The notes beneath the pieces were generated by a model. It made no database searches and was not told the origin of the DNA. It was given only the letters and a program-made list of their open reading frames with translations. The translations under genes were made by a program, and so were the position numbers. Below, one piece after another: positions 26,638 to 36,330 of a stretch of 64,000 bases of DNA; positions within the stretch are counted from its first letter, which is position 1, and every line of letters starts with the position of its first letter. The stretch comes from DATMER01 sp031390755 (GTDB taxonomy: Bacteria; Acidobacteriota; Thermoanaerobaculia; Multivoradales; UBA5704): positions 1 through 64,000 of the forward strand of contig JANMTS010000173.1 of assembly GCA_031390755.1 (NCBI GenBank). Direction: 5' to 3'.

Positions 26638-29600
26638 TGGCACCCACAGGGGCTTGCTAAGGTCGTCGATGCGCCTCCGCCTCCGAATCCAGCAGACGCT
26701 CCCCCACTGCCAGAGTTGGGGCCCGTACCTAACCACTCCCAAACAGTGCCTAACTCCGCTTTGTAGTTTTGAAAAGCATCATTGTATCTGATCGGGCCGC
26801 TATCAACTCTGTTGATGCCTCTCGCCAGGGCTCTGCCCCCAGACAAGCCTGCCACCAACCCACCCGCGAACGACCCAGCATTGTAAGCAACCTCATCCCA
26901 GTTGCGATCGGCAACCGCAATAGTTGTATCGACCGTCAGCATGCTGCCCCCGACGATCGCTAAGGCTCCCAGCCCGAGGGTAACGGCCGCCACAGGAGCA
27001 CCAAGCGCCACCGCTCCAACTGCCAGCGCTCCCACGGCCAGGGCTCCAACCGCCCCCATTGCCGCGCCTGTGGCGAAGCACTTTGCGGCCGATCCCCAAC
27101 TCAGACCCGAGGGATCGACTCGATTGACTGGATCTCCCATCACGTAGGCATACAGATCCGCATCTCCACCATGGAAGCCAAGCGGATCCTTGGCCGTCCA
27201 CCGTCCCGTGTGCGGATCATAGTCTCTGGCGCCGAACCGGACGAGCCCTGTATGGGAATCATACAGGCCACCCGCGAAGCCGAAGGGCTGGAAGCGAGGG
27301 TTCGTGTCGAGGATCACGTTGCCGAACTCGTCGTAGTCCATTCTCTGTGCGATTTCTCCCGTCACCGTGTCGACAACCAGCCTTGGGCTCCCCAGATGGT
27401 CAGCGAGGATCCGGTACGTCCGGCCGCCCTTCACCATATAGTCGGGAACGTTGCTGCGGGTTCCATACACGAAGCGTGCGACGATTTGGCCTGAGCCGTC
27501 CAACTCGGCGGCTGGCTTGAGTTGATCCCGGTAGAGGAAGCCCTGCACCAGAACGCCGTTCACCTTCTTGCCGATCCTTCGGCTACGACCGTCGACGACG
27601 TAGTCGATCTGAATTCCGGTGGGCAACTCCACTCGAAGAAGGTTGCCGAGCTCGTCGTAGTCATAGGTCATCGTCTCGCCGGACTGAGCCTTGCTGGCGA
27701 GATCACCTTTGCCGGTGTAGGTGTAGTTTGTGTCACCGTAGCCCAGCAGCCGATCCTGGTCGTCATAGGTGCCCGACGCCGACCCAAGCGATCCGGCGTA
27801 GGACTGGCGATTGCCGTTGGCGCCGTACGTGTATTCGGCGAACAACACTCCGTCCTTTTCCACCTTCACCAGCCGACCCACAAGGTCATAGGCGTAAGTA
27901 AAGGCGCTTGTGACACCTCCAACCGTTTCCAACTTTTCAACAATCCGGCCGAGCTTGTCCCGCGTGTAGCCGACTTGCCAGAGCGCAGTGCCCTCGAACG
28001 CCGCGGATTCTCCGGCCGGCTCGGCGAAGTCATTGTACGCTGTCGTGGTGATCACCGACCCGAGGGCCGTAGCCGCCACCAGGCCATTGGTTTGATCCCG
28101 GGTGACCGCGAGGCTACCGGCAGCGGTGAGCAGCCCGTCTCCGTCGTACGAGAAGGCCACTGCATTCCCGCCGTTGACCCGCTCCTCGAGGACATAGAAG
28201 GAGTTGTCGTAGGTTCTTTGGACCGACCCGTTGACCTCCCCGCTCCAAGCGTTCGACGTCAAGAGGTGACCGTCGTAGCCATGCGTGAGGCGGTTGCCTT
28301 CAGGAGTTGTCACCGTCAGAGGATCAAAGGTGCCGTGGCGGTAGGTGATCGAGGTGGTCCCGCGATCAGTGACGACGCCGGTCGGCCTGCCGCCTCGGTC
28401 ATAGTTGATGCCAATGCTTCGGCCGCCGGGCTGCTGGATCTCGCTGAGCCTACGGTCGGCGTCAAACGCATAGGAGGTGATCGCCGCAGATCCGGCGAGC
28501 GGAGGTGCATACGTGCTCGTCAGGTCCACCGGCGTGTGCTCGAAGGAATGCACTGGGCGGCCCGGCGGAGACAGAGCCACCGTATTGCCGTTGGCATCAT
28601 AAGCGAGATTGATCTGACTTCCATCCGGCCGCACCAACGACGTGACCCGGCCAAGTTGATCGTAGTCCATGCTTTCGATGCGACCGACAGGATCGGTGAT
28701 GCTGCTGAGACGCCCGTCAGGCCTGTACGTAAAGGTAACCTTGCGCTCGTCAGGCCCAGTGCCTTGCCGAACCTCGCTCAACCTGCCTTTCGAGTCGTAG
28801 TTCCAGAAGGCGGGCACGAACCCGGGCACCGTCATGAGTGTGATTCGGCCGAATTGATCGAACTGAGCGCTCGCGCGCCTTCCCTCCGGCGTCTGCCAGG
28901 TGGAAGTGCGCGTAGCCCCGTCGTAACTTGACGTATAGATCGCATCGTTGACGACGGCGCTCGAATCCTTGCTCACAATCGAGAACGGATCGTCCGGATC
29001 GGAAAGCTCGACTCCCTGCTGGACCTGCACGGTCGAGATCAGGCCTGAGGGAGTGCGGACTTGCAGGGTCTTCGGCCGAGGCCGCGCCGCACCCCAGGCC
29101 GCATCCGGACCACGTTGAAGAGTGACAACCTGTCCTCCGGGCCGGTTGGAGAATCGCAACCCGGAATTGTAGACAAGGTCGACCGTTTCGATGGTCTCCC
29201 CCAACCCGGCCGTCTCGCGTTGCCTCAGGGTCTGGGCCGTCGTGCTCGTGCTCACCCGCCGCTCCGTGCGCCGGCCCATGGCCGTCTCGGTGGTGACGGT
29301 GTAGTTCTGAGGGCTCGTGCCGCCGCCGCGGGTGAGGGTCTTGAAGCCTCCGGCGGGGTCGTCGTTGCGGATCAGGCGGCCCAGGAGGTCGTAGCTGTAT
29401 TCGTGCGGATTGCCGCGCGGATCGATGCGGCTCGTCAGGAGGCCTTGATCGTAGGTGAAGCTGTTGACACGGAGATCGCCCGGATCGGCGGCGGAGGCCA
29501 GGTAGCCCTGCTCGTCCAGCTCCAGCTCTGTGCGCTGACCGAACGGCGCCACGATCGCCAGCGGCTTGCCGGTGGCGTCCCTCTCGATCCGCGTCACGTT

Positions 29601-32600
29601 GCCGTAGGCGTCCTCGACCTCGGAGAGCAGGCCTTCCCCACCGTCCCCGGTATAGCGGAAGGCGAGCAGCTCGGCGCCGGTCAGGGCGTGGAGCGTGCGC
29701 AGGTGCCGGCCCGCGGGATCGAAGACGAAGACCTCGTCGCCGTCACCGCGCAGGAGGATCTCTTCGTTGGTGAAGCCGGGCAGATCGGTTCCGAACGAGC
29801 CGACGTGCTGGTTGTAATAGTCCGCGACGAGGAGCGTTCCGTTCGGCGCAAGGGCGACGCCGAGCGGACGGCCGAGGGCCATTCCCAAGGCCGAGGTGCC
29901 GTCGGGAGCGAGGCTGCCGAAGCTGAAGTCGCCGGTGCCGGCGAACGTCGAGATGATCCCGTCCGGCGAGACGTGGCGGATGCGCGCATTGTCCGCCTCG
30001 GCGATGTAGAAGCCTCCGTCCGGAGCGAACGCCAGGGCGGCGGGACCGAAGAGCTGCGCCTCGCCGGCCGGGCCGCCGTCGCCGGAATAGCCGCTCTCGC
30101 CCGTGCCGGCGACCGTCCGGATGACACCGTCGCGTCCCACCCGCCGCACGCGGTCGTGGCCGTAGTCGGCGATGTAGAGCGATCCGTCGGGCGCGACCGT
30201 GATTCCGGCCGGGAAGTACAGGCCGGCCTGGACGGCCGGCAGGCCGTCGCCGACACCGTCCTCGGGGAAACCGTCCCCGGCGACAAGGTTGAGATAGCCG
30301 TCGAGGCCGACGAAGTAGACGACGCTCCTCTGCTCGTCCGTGATGTACAGCCCGCCGTCACGGTCGACGGCGAGGCTCGTGGGCTGGTACAACCTCGTCT
30401 CGGTCGCCCGGCACAGCTCTCCGGAATAGCAGGGATAGATCTCCTGCGCTCGGATGGACCGGATCTCCCCGGATGCCGTGAGGTGCTCTCCGCCGGATTG
30501 GCGGCCTTCACAGAGACCCGCGGCCGTAGTGATCGTGCCGTTGCGCTCGATCCTGCGCACGCAGCGGTTGCCGGTGTCGGCGATATAGAGCCGGCCGTCC
30601 GGCGCCAGAACCACGCCGCGCGGCTGGGTCAGGCGGGCCTGGAGAGCCGGACCGCCGTCGCCGCAGTGGTCGGCCGGAGGCGGCGGCTCTTCCTCGTCTC
30701 CTCCGCCGTCGTCTTCCTCACAGATGCCGCCGGTGCCGGCCACGGTGGTGATCCCGCCGGACGGCGAGATGCGACGTACGACGTGGTTGTCGGTGTCGGC
30801 GACGTAGACGCTGCCGTCCGCGGCGACGGCGACGCCGCTCGGGTACGACAGCTCGGCGCGCCGGGCGGGGCCGCCGTCGCCGGAATAGCCGGGGTTGCCG
30901 GTGCCGGCGCGGTTGATGAGGAAGCGGCCGAGCGGATCGGCGCTACGGCGTTCGCCATAGCCGGTGTAGAGGGCGTGCCGGGTGGGATCGTAGAGATGAT
31001 GGACGGACAGGCTCCAGCCGCCGAGGCCGAGCTCTCGCCAGTCCAGGTTGCCCATGTTCCTAACCAGGCTCCGGCCGCTGCTCACGAAGGTGCGGTCGAG
31101 CACGATGTCCGAACCGGAACGCCCGATTGCGAGGGGGACGCCGTCGGGGAAACGCGAAAAGCTCTGATCGAAGGTGCCCGGCGCGTAGTACCTCGACGGA
31201 TAGACGTATCGGGTTCTCACCGAAACGGACTGGGAACCCTGAATGGGCCGGCCGTAGACATCCTTGCCATTCCAATTGACCTTCGCGACGAGGTTCGGCG
31301 CAGGCGCGTAGGACGCCGAGTAGATCGTCTGGCCGGCGACCGTGACCTCGACGTCGATGCGCTTGAGCGAGGGTGGCACGGTGTCGCCGCTGACCTGCAG
31401 CTTCTGGAACCGCGGCGCGCCGCGGCCGGTCACGCGCTCGCTGCTGTAGTGGAGCCGCCAGGCCGAGCCGTCAAGCAGGACATCGTCGCGCAGGATCTGG
31501 CTCTGGCACTCGATGATCGAGCCCTTCTCGCATTCGTTGTCGTCCTCGTCGTCCGAGTCGTCGTCAGGATCGTCGTGTGGATCGTCGCTATCGTCGTCGT
31601 CCGGACCGTCCGGGTCGGGCGGCGGCGTGGCGTCGTCCGGGGGACCATACGGCCAGTTGTAGTCCCAGGGAGTCAGGTGAGGAATCGGCACGCGCCAGAG
31701 GCTCTGACCCGGTGCATAGAGTTGCGCTACGGCCTCGCGCTCCTCCGGTGTCACCCCGAGCCCGGCCAGTAACTCGGGATCGGCCGGCTGGCCGCTGCCG
31801 TCGACGTCGAGATCCGCCAGGCCAGCGGCCACGCCCAGCACCTGGACGATCCGGCCGTTCCCGGACGGCACCCAGCCGGCGAGCTCCCGGTCGTAGTAGC
31901 CGGTCGGCACCGCCCCTCCCACGGGGAAGTCGAGGAAGTTCTCCAGGTAGTGGACGGCGGGCTGCGACAGCTCGACGCGGACCGCTCCCGCGGCCACGGC
32001 TTCGTCGGCGGACAGCTCGACGGCGTAGGTGTAGCCGGTGTTCGGCGGCAGCGGCGCCGGCATGGCCGTCAGGCCTTCGGGGCCGACGCTGTACTCGGTG
32101 GAGCGCATGGACAGCGCCGCCAGCGGCTGGACCGAGCCGTCCGGCAGCACCATGGAGGCGGTCGTGCCGGGCTGGAAGAGCAGCGTCGAGCGCCGGGTTC
32201 CGGCGTCGTCCGTCACGGTGCCGCCGCGCGCCACCTGCGCATCCGGCTGGCCGCCGAGGACGGTGGTCACGGTTTCGTCATACGGCACGAGCGCGACGTC
32301 GTCGACCCGCGCGTAGTCGCGCACCGGCGCCAGCACGGGGCGTTGCGCCGGAAGATGGCCGGCCTTGCGGAAGTCGAGCACCAGCGGACCGCCGCCGTTG
32401 ACCGCGAGGTCGAAACGTCCGTCGGCGCGGCTGAGCGTGCCGCCAAGCTCGGGATGATCGTGGACCGCGACCGTCACGCCCGGCAGCGCGCTCCCCTGCC
32501 GGTCGAGCACCCGGCCGCGCAGCACCGCGACGCGGCGCGGATCGATCGTCCCCGGAGCCACCCCGGTCTGGATCGGGCTCGCGCCCGTGTACAGGAAGGC

Positions 32601-35516
32601 GGTCGCGGCGAACACGTCGGTCGCCACGGTCCGGTCGAGCGGCGGCGCGACCGTGGCCGGGTCCGGAGGCAGCTGCGGCTCCGGCGGGCTCGTGTCGATC
32701 GTGAAGTGGACCGCGGCGGGCGCCGAGACGTTGCCCGCGGCGTCGGCGACCGTGGCCGTGAGGACGACCGGCCCGTCTGCCAGCGGGTCGAACGGCGCGC
32801 AGGCCGCGGCAGCAGGACCGAACGTGCAGGCGAGCGCGACCGGGCTGCCGCCGATCCTCGCGGCGAGCGACTCGTGTACGACGCCGCTCCCCGCGTCGGA
32901 CCAGGCGAACGCGATCGACGGCGTGGCGTCGTCGATCGTCGAGCCTTCGGCCGGCGAGGTGATCGCGAGGCTCGGCGGAGTCAGGTCGACGGGCTCGCCG
33001 CCGTCGAACACGAGCACCAGCCGCGGCGCCTTGCCGGCCGTGCCTTCCTTCGACGTGTATTCGACCAGGCCGTTCTGGCCCTCGTCCCGCTTCTTGACGA
33101 GCCAGCCCTGGTGCGCCTGGCCGGCCAGCTGGCTCAGCACGTCCGCGGTGACGTCGAATCCCACCCAGCCCGTGAGGCTGTTGGTCTGCAGGACCGAAGC
33201 GCTCGCCGTGCCGGCGAACGTGCCGCCGTTCCAACCCGTGGCGCAGTCGTCGTTCTGGTTGCCTGGGACCGTGTCGACGGCGCAGCTCCAGGTGGCGCCC
33301 GGCTCGGACCAGTCCGCGGTGAGCCGATGGGCGTCGATCGTCCTGCCGGTGCCCCAGTTGCCGCCGTTGGTCTCCACGAACAGCTCCAGCGTGGCGGAGT
33401 GAAGATCGTCCACCGCGTCCTCCAGGCCGGAGAGGTCGAAGCGTGCCAGCGCGCGGTTCTTGCCGCTCGAACGGATGCGCAGCAGGCTCTCCCCGCCCTG
33501 GTTCTGGTTCGCCGAGCCGTTGCGCACGTAGGTGTCCGCGGCCACCGGCAGCGTCACCCGGTGCTCGCCGTCGCCGAGCAGGAGATCGAACGGAAAGCTC
33601 GCCGTGGCGGCGTGGCCGCCCGCGTCCGCGATCCCGGCCGACACCGTGTGAGGGCCTTCCGTGAGCGCCGGCCACGGGCAGACCGCACCGGACGAGCAGA
33701 CCGAGCAGGTGGCGGTCACGTCGACGCCGTCGAGCCTCACCACCAGCGAGCCGGGATCGATCGCCGAGCCCGCGTCAAAGAAGCTCAGCGCGATCGGCGC
33801 CGCGGGTTGATTGATCAGGAACCTTTCGGAAGGGGAATCGATCCGGAGCACCGGCGGCGCGCCGTCGGGCGTCGCCGACGCCACCTCCAGCACCAGCCGC
33901 GGCTCTTCGCCGCAGACCTCGCGGGAAGCGTAGTCCACCAGCCCGTTCTGGCCTTCCTGCGTCTTCTTGAGCAGCCAGCCGAGGTGGGGCCCTCCCCCGG
34001 CGACGGCGGCGATGTCCGTGGTCACGTCGAACGCGATCCGGCCCGCCGAGGCGTTCGTGTGCAGCACGCTGGCCGTGGCCGTCGCCGCGAAGCCTCCGCC
34101 GTCCCAGCCCCCCAAGGAGGCTGCGCAGTCCCGTTGGGAATTGGACGGCGCCGCGTCCGCCGGGCAGTCCCACGTTACCCCGGCTTCGGTCCAGTCGGTG
34201 GTCAACCGGTGGGCGTCGACCGTCCGGCCGTCCCCCCAGTTGCCGCCATTGCTCGCGATCTGCATCTCCAACCGGGCCGAGACCAGCGTGCCGCCGGCCA
34301 GGGCCGCCGCGATCTGGGCCGGATCGAAGCGGACGAGCGCCCGGTTCGGTCCCGACGAGCGGATCCGCAGGAAGCTCTCGCCGCCCAGGTTCTGGTTCGG
34401 TGTTCCCTGCTTGAGATAGGAGTCGGACGTTGCGTAGACAGTGACGGTGCGCAGGGCGGTATTGAGCGCCGGGAGCGCCGGGAGCGCCGGGACGTTCGAA
34501 GGCCGGGCCGTGGCGGCCCCTGCCCTTTCCTTCGCCGGTGCCGGACGCTCCGGAGGCGGCCGGTTGCCTTGGACGCCCCGCGCGATCGCAAGATCCCGGA
34601 CCGGTCCGCCGGGGAAGGGCCGCACGGTCCGGACGGCGCCGGAGCGGTCGACCTGCACGAGCGAACGGCTGCCACCGATCCATACGGAGCCGTCGATCGG
34701 GTCGGCGGCCAGGGCCTCGATGATCTCGGCGGCCGGAAGCGGGATCGCCGCAGCAGACAGACGCCCCCTCGCGTCGAGCCGGGTCAGATCCCGCGCCGTG
34801 GCCAGCCAGGCTCCTCCCTGGCCGTCGGGCTCAATGAGCCGGAGGTCTGAGGCGGCGGCCTCGACATCCATCGTTCCGTCGGCCCGATAGCGCCGGACCA
34901 GATTCGGCCAGGCGATCCAGAGCGCGCCGCTGGCGGAATCCACGGCAAGACCGACCGGGGAAGCCTTGGTATTCAAAGCACGCGAGGAAACCTTTTGCAA
35001 CGTGAGAGCATCGAGCGCGGACAAGCTTCCTCCGCTCACGATCCAGAGAAGATCCTGAGACGGACTCAAGGCCAGAGCCTGGATGGGAGCAGGAAACGTC
35101 TGTTCGCGCAGGCGCTGCCCGCCGGCGCCCACGGCGAGGAGGCGGCTTCCCGATGCGATCCACAATGAGTGGTCCGCGGGGCGCAAAACAGCCTGGGGCA
35201 AGGCGCCGGGCGCGCCCGGCAAGGGTGAACGGAACAGCTCGAGACCGCCAGAATCGAAGGCTGAGACCGTGGTGGACGTGAGAATCCACACTCGTCCTGC
35301 GGCCTTGTCCGCAAGAATGCGTTCGGCGCCGGAGGCCTGGATGAGCACAGGCTCTCCCCCATCGCTCAAGGAGAGGCCGGCGATGCCTCGCGGCGAGGCC
35401 ACCCACAACGAATCCTGATCGAGGAGATCGGCCTCGCGCCCGAGGCCTGCGGTCAAAGCCGCCCCGCTGACAGCCAGGGCGAGGAGAGAGAGAAACCCGA
35501 AACGACTCCAGCGCAT
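26634..35516 (-). CDS. Giant secreted RHS/YD-repeat protein with NHL and DNRLRE domains
   Basis: About 2960 aa. I prefer ATG 35516, 8 nt after AAGGAGG; GTG 35519 is the alternative. Order: signal peptide (residues 1-24), beta-propeller-like repeats (40-315), two DNRLRE domains (about 355-560 and 650-840; both contain 'NQN.GGES.LRIRSSG'), Ig-like segment, carboxypeptidase-regulatory-like domain (about 990-1040, RGRVLDRQGSALPGV), an Asp-rich linker (about 1286-1333), five NHL-type repeats ('YSGDGGPA ... VRRI', about 1535-1920), RHS/YD repeats (about 1920-2740) and the RHS core with DPLGFHGG and DPSGL near 2800. The tip after DPSGL is only about 155 residues: a Gly/Ala-rich hydrophobic stretch, then a Gly/Ser-rich end CGCQ. 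No known nuclease or other toxin domain is seen. The signal peptide plus NHL-RHS order resembles teneurin-like and insecticidal-toxin shells. Confidence 0.92.
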   Translation of the reverse strand: MRWSRFGFLSLLALAVSGAALTAGLGREADLLDQDSLWVASPRGIAGLSLSDGGEPVLIQASGAERILADKAAGRVWILTSTTVSAFDSGGLELFRSPLPGAPGALPQAVLRPADHSLWIASGSRLLAVGAGGQRLREQTFPAPIQALALSPSQDLLWIVSGGSLSALDALTLQKVSSRALNTKASPVGLAVDSASGALWIAWPNLVRRYRADGTMDVEAAASDLRLIEPDGQGGAWLATARDLTRLDARGRLSAAAIPLPAAEIIEALAADPIDGSVWIGGSRSLVQVDRSGAVRTVRPFPGGPVRDLAIARGVQGNRPPPERPAPAKERAGAATARPSNVPALPALPALNTALRTVTVYATSDSYLKQGTPNQNLGGESFLRIRSSGPNRALVRFDPAQIAAALAGGTLVSARLEMQIASNGGNWGDGRTVDAHRLTTDWTEAGVTWDCPADAAPSNSQRDCAASLGGWDGGGFAATATASVLHTNASAGRIAFDVTTDIAAVAGGGPHLGWLLKKTQEGQNGLVDYASREVCGEEPRLVLEVASATPDGAPPVLRIDSPSERFLINQPAAPIALSFFDAGSAIDPGSLVVRLDGVDVTATCSVCSSGAVCPWPALTEGPHTVSAGIADAGGHAATASFPFDLLLGDGEHRVTLPVAADTYVRNGSANQNQGGESLLRIRSSGKNRALARFDLSGLEDAVDDLHSATLELFVETNGGNWGTGRTIDAHRLTADWSEPGATWSCAVDTVPGNQNDDCATGWNGGTFAGTASASVLQTNSLTGWVGFDVTADVLSQLAGQAHQGWLVKKRDEGQNGLVEYTSKEGTAGKAPRLVLVFDGGEPVDLTPPSLAITSPAEGSTIDDATPSIAFAWSDAGSGVVHESLAARIGGSPVALACTFGPAAAACAPFDPLADGPVVLTATVADAAGNVSAPAAVHFTIDTSPPEPQLPPDPATVAPPLDRTVATDVFAATAFLYTGASPIQTGVAPGTIDPRRVAVLRGRVLDRQGSALPGVTVAVHDHPELGGTLSRADGRFDLAVNGGGPLVLDFRKAGHLPAQRPVLAPVRDYARVDDVALVPYDETVTTVLGGQPDAQVARGGTVTDDAGTRRSTLLFQPGTTASMVLPDGSVQPLAALSMRSTEYSVGPEGLTAMPAPLPPNTGYTYAVELSADEAVAAGAVRVELSQPAVHYLENFLDFPVGGAVPTGYYDRELAGWVPSGNGRIVQVLGVAAGLADLDVDGSGQPADPELLAGLGVTPEEREAVAQLYAPGQSLWRVPIPHLTPWDYNWPYGPPDDATPPPDPDGPDDDDSDDPHDDPDDDSDDEDDNECEKGSIIECQSQILRDDVLLDGSAWRLHYSSERVTGRGAPRFQKLQVSGDTVPPSLKRIDVEVTVAGQTIYSASYAPAPNLVAKVNWNGKDVYGRPIQGSQSVSVRTRYVYPSRYYAPGTFDQSFSRFPDGVPLAIGRSGSDIVLDRTFVSSGRSLVRNMGNLDWRELGLGGWSLSVHHLYDPTRHALYTGYGERRSADPLGRFLINRAGTGNPGYSGDGGPARRAELSYPSGVAVAADGSVYVADTDNHVVRRISPSGGITTVAGTGGICEEDDGGGDEEEPPPPADHCGDGGPALQARLTQPRGVVLAPDGRLYIADTGNRCVRRIERNGTITTAAGLCEGRQSGGEHLTASGEIRSIRAQEIYPCYSGELCRATETRLYQPTSLAVDRDGGLYITDEQRSVVYFVGLDGYLNLVAGDGFPEDGVGDGLPAVQAGLYFPAGITVAPDGSLYIADYGHDRVRRVGRDGVIRTVAGTGESGYSGDGGPAGEAQLFGPAALAFAPDGGFYIAEADNARIRHVSPDGIISTFAGTGDFSFGSLAPDGTSALGMALGRPLGVALAPNGTLLVADYYNQHVGSFGTDLPGFTNEEILLRGDGDEVFVFDPAGRHLRTLHALTGAELLAFRYTGDGGEGLLSEVEDAYGNVTRIERDATGKPLAIVAPFGQRTELELDEQGYLASAADPGDLRVNSFTYDQGLLTSRIDPRGNPHEYSYDLLGRLIRNDDPAGGFKTLTRGGGTSPQNYTVTTETAMGRRTERRVSTSTTAQTLRQRETAGLGETIETVDLVYNSGLRFSNRPGGQVVTLQRGPDAAWGAARPRPKTLQVRTPSGLISTVQVQQGVELSDPDDPFSIVSKDSSAVVNDAIYTSSYDGATRTSTWQTPEGRRASAQFDQFGRITLMTVPGFVPAFWNYDSKGRLSEVRQGTGPDERKVTFTYRPDGRLSSITDPVGRIESMDYDQLGRVTSLVRPDGSQINLAYDANGNTVALSPPGRPVHSFEHTPVDLTSTYAPPLAGSAAITSYAFDADRRLSEIQQPGGRSIGINYDRGGRPTGVVTDRGTTSITYRHGTFDPLTVTTPEGNRLTHGYDGHLLTSNAWSGEVNGSVQRTYDNSFYVLEERVNGGNAVAFSYDGDGLLTAAGSLAVTRDQTNGLVAATALGSVITTTAYNDFAEPAGESAAFEGTALWQVGYTRDKLGRIVEKLETVGGVTSAFTYAYDLVGRLVKVEKDGVLFAEYTYGANGNRQSYAGSLGSASGTYDDQDRLLGYGDTNYTYTGKGDLASKAQSGETMTYDYDELGNLLRVELPTGIQIDYVVDGRSRRIGKKVNGVLVQGFLYRDQLKPAAELDGSGQIVARFVYGTRSNVPDYMVKGGRTYRILADHLGSPRLVVDTVTGEIAQRMDYDEFGNVILDTNPRFQPFGFAGGLYDSHTGLVRFGARDYDPHTGRWTAKDPLGFHGGDADLYAYVMGDPVNRVDPSGLSWGSAAKCFATGAAMGAVGALAVGALAVGAVALGAPVAAVTLGLGALAIVGGSMLTVDTTIAVADRNWDEVAYNAGSFAGGLVAGLSGGRALARGINRVDSGPIRYNDAFQNYKAELGTVWEWLGTGPNSGSGGASAGFGGGGASTTLASPCGCQ

Positions 35517-35626
35517 CACGCCGTCCTCCTTCCAGATCCAATTCCAGTACCTTTCCTACGGCGACGGAACGCTGAAGTTGCACCGCGTCGGGCCTATCGG
35601 CACCGCCTCTCGGTCGTGCCGCTCCC

Positions 35627-36211
35627 CTACTCCACGCTCCCCATGGCCTGCACGATGCCCTTCATGGCTTCGGGGAGGATGACCCGCCAGTTTCCGTCGA
35701 CACGCTTGAGGCTGATCACCTCCACCTTGCTCAGATTGATCCCTACCATTCCCACGCTGGTTCGGCACACGACATGGACGACATCCCCCTCCGGGACCGA
35801 ACCGATCGGGACCATGGTCGCCGAGCCCATCCCTTCGGCCACCCTCGGATCCAAGTTGATGAACCCGCCCAGTAAGGCGGCGAAGAACTCGGCCGGCGAG
35901 AGCTTCCTGAGCGCGGCGAGATCAGGGACATCGCCGAAAATGCGGAGGATCTCCTTCTGCTCCTCCTGACTGATCCCTTCAACAAGCGGAAGAAAGTTGC
36001 TCCGCAGCCACTCCAGGCCTTCCGGGTCGAGGGTTTCAGCCGCCTTCAAATACTGGCCGCTCGTCAGCGCGCCGAGGTAGATCTGAATCACGGCTTCGGG
36101 CGAAGCGGCGACCGGGGCGGCGACGGCCGGCTCGCTTGCCTCCACCCGGCTGCTCAGCACCAGGGCCAGGATAAGGACACCGGGGACGATCCATTTTCTT
36201 TGGCGATGCAT
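35627..36211 (-). CDS. Secreted NTF2-like small protein
   Basis: A 194-aa protein starting at ATG 36211 with GGAG 6 nt upstream; the open frame continues upstream into repeat DNA and is not coding there. A signal peptide is evident (KWIVPGVLILALVLSSRVEA). The mature part begins with a helix (SPEAVIQIYLGALTSGQYLKAAETLD) and ends with beta-strands (VEVISLKRVDGNWRVILPEA), the pattern of NTF2/SnoaL-like fold proteins. It lies 110 bp upstream of the RHS gene in the same direction; whether they share a transcript is unclear. It is likely periplasmic; the function is unknown. Confidence 0.75.
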   Translation of the reverse strand: MHRQRKWIVPGVLILALVLSSRVEASEPAVAAPVAASPEAVIQIYLGALTSGQYLKAAETLDPEGLEWLRSNFLPLVEGISQEEQKEILRIFGDVPDLAALRKLSPAEFFAALLGGFINLDPRVAEGMGSATMVPIGSVPEGDVVHVVCRTSVGMVGINLSKVEVISLKRVDGNWRVILPEAMKGIVQAMGSVE

Positions 36212-36330
36212 TGATGTCTCCGAGAAAGGGTCAGATCCGCATTCGACTTCAGCCCCACCGCCTGAAGCCTTCGACTCCTTCCAGCATTGATCCCCCGGTG
36301 GATTCCGTTTCATGCGACGGTTGGCCATTC

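Noticed and set aside
29061..34850. Long plus-strand frames opposite the RHS gene
   Set aside because: Arg-, Gly- and Val-rich shadow translations with no domain; the minus strand has unbroken RHS, NHL and DNRLRE sequence.
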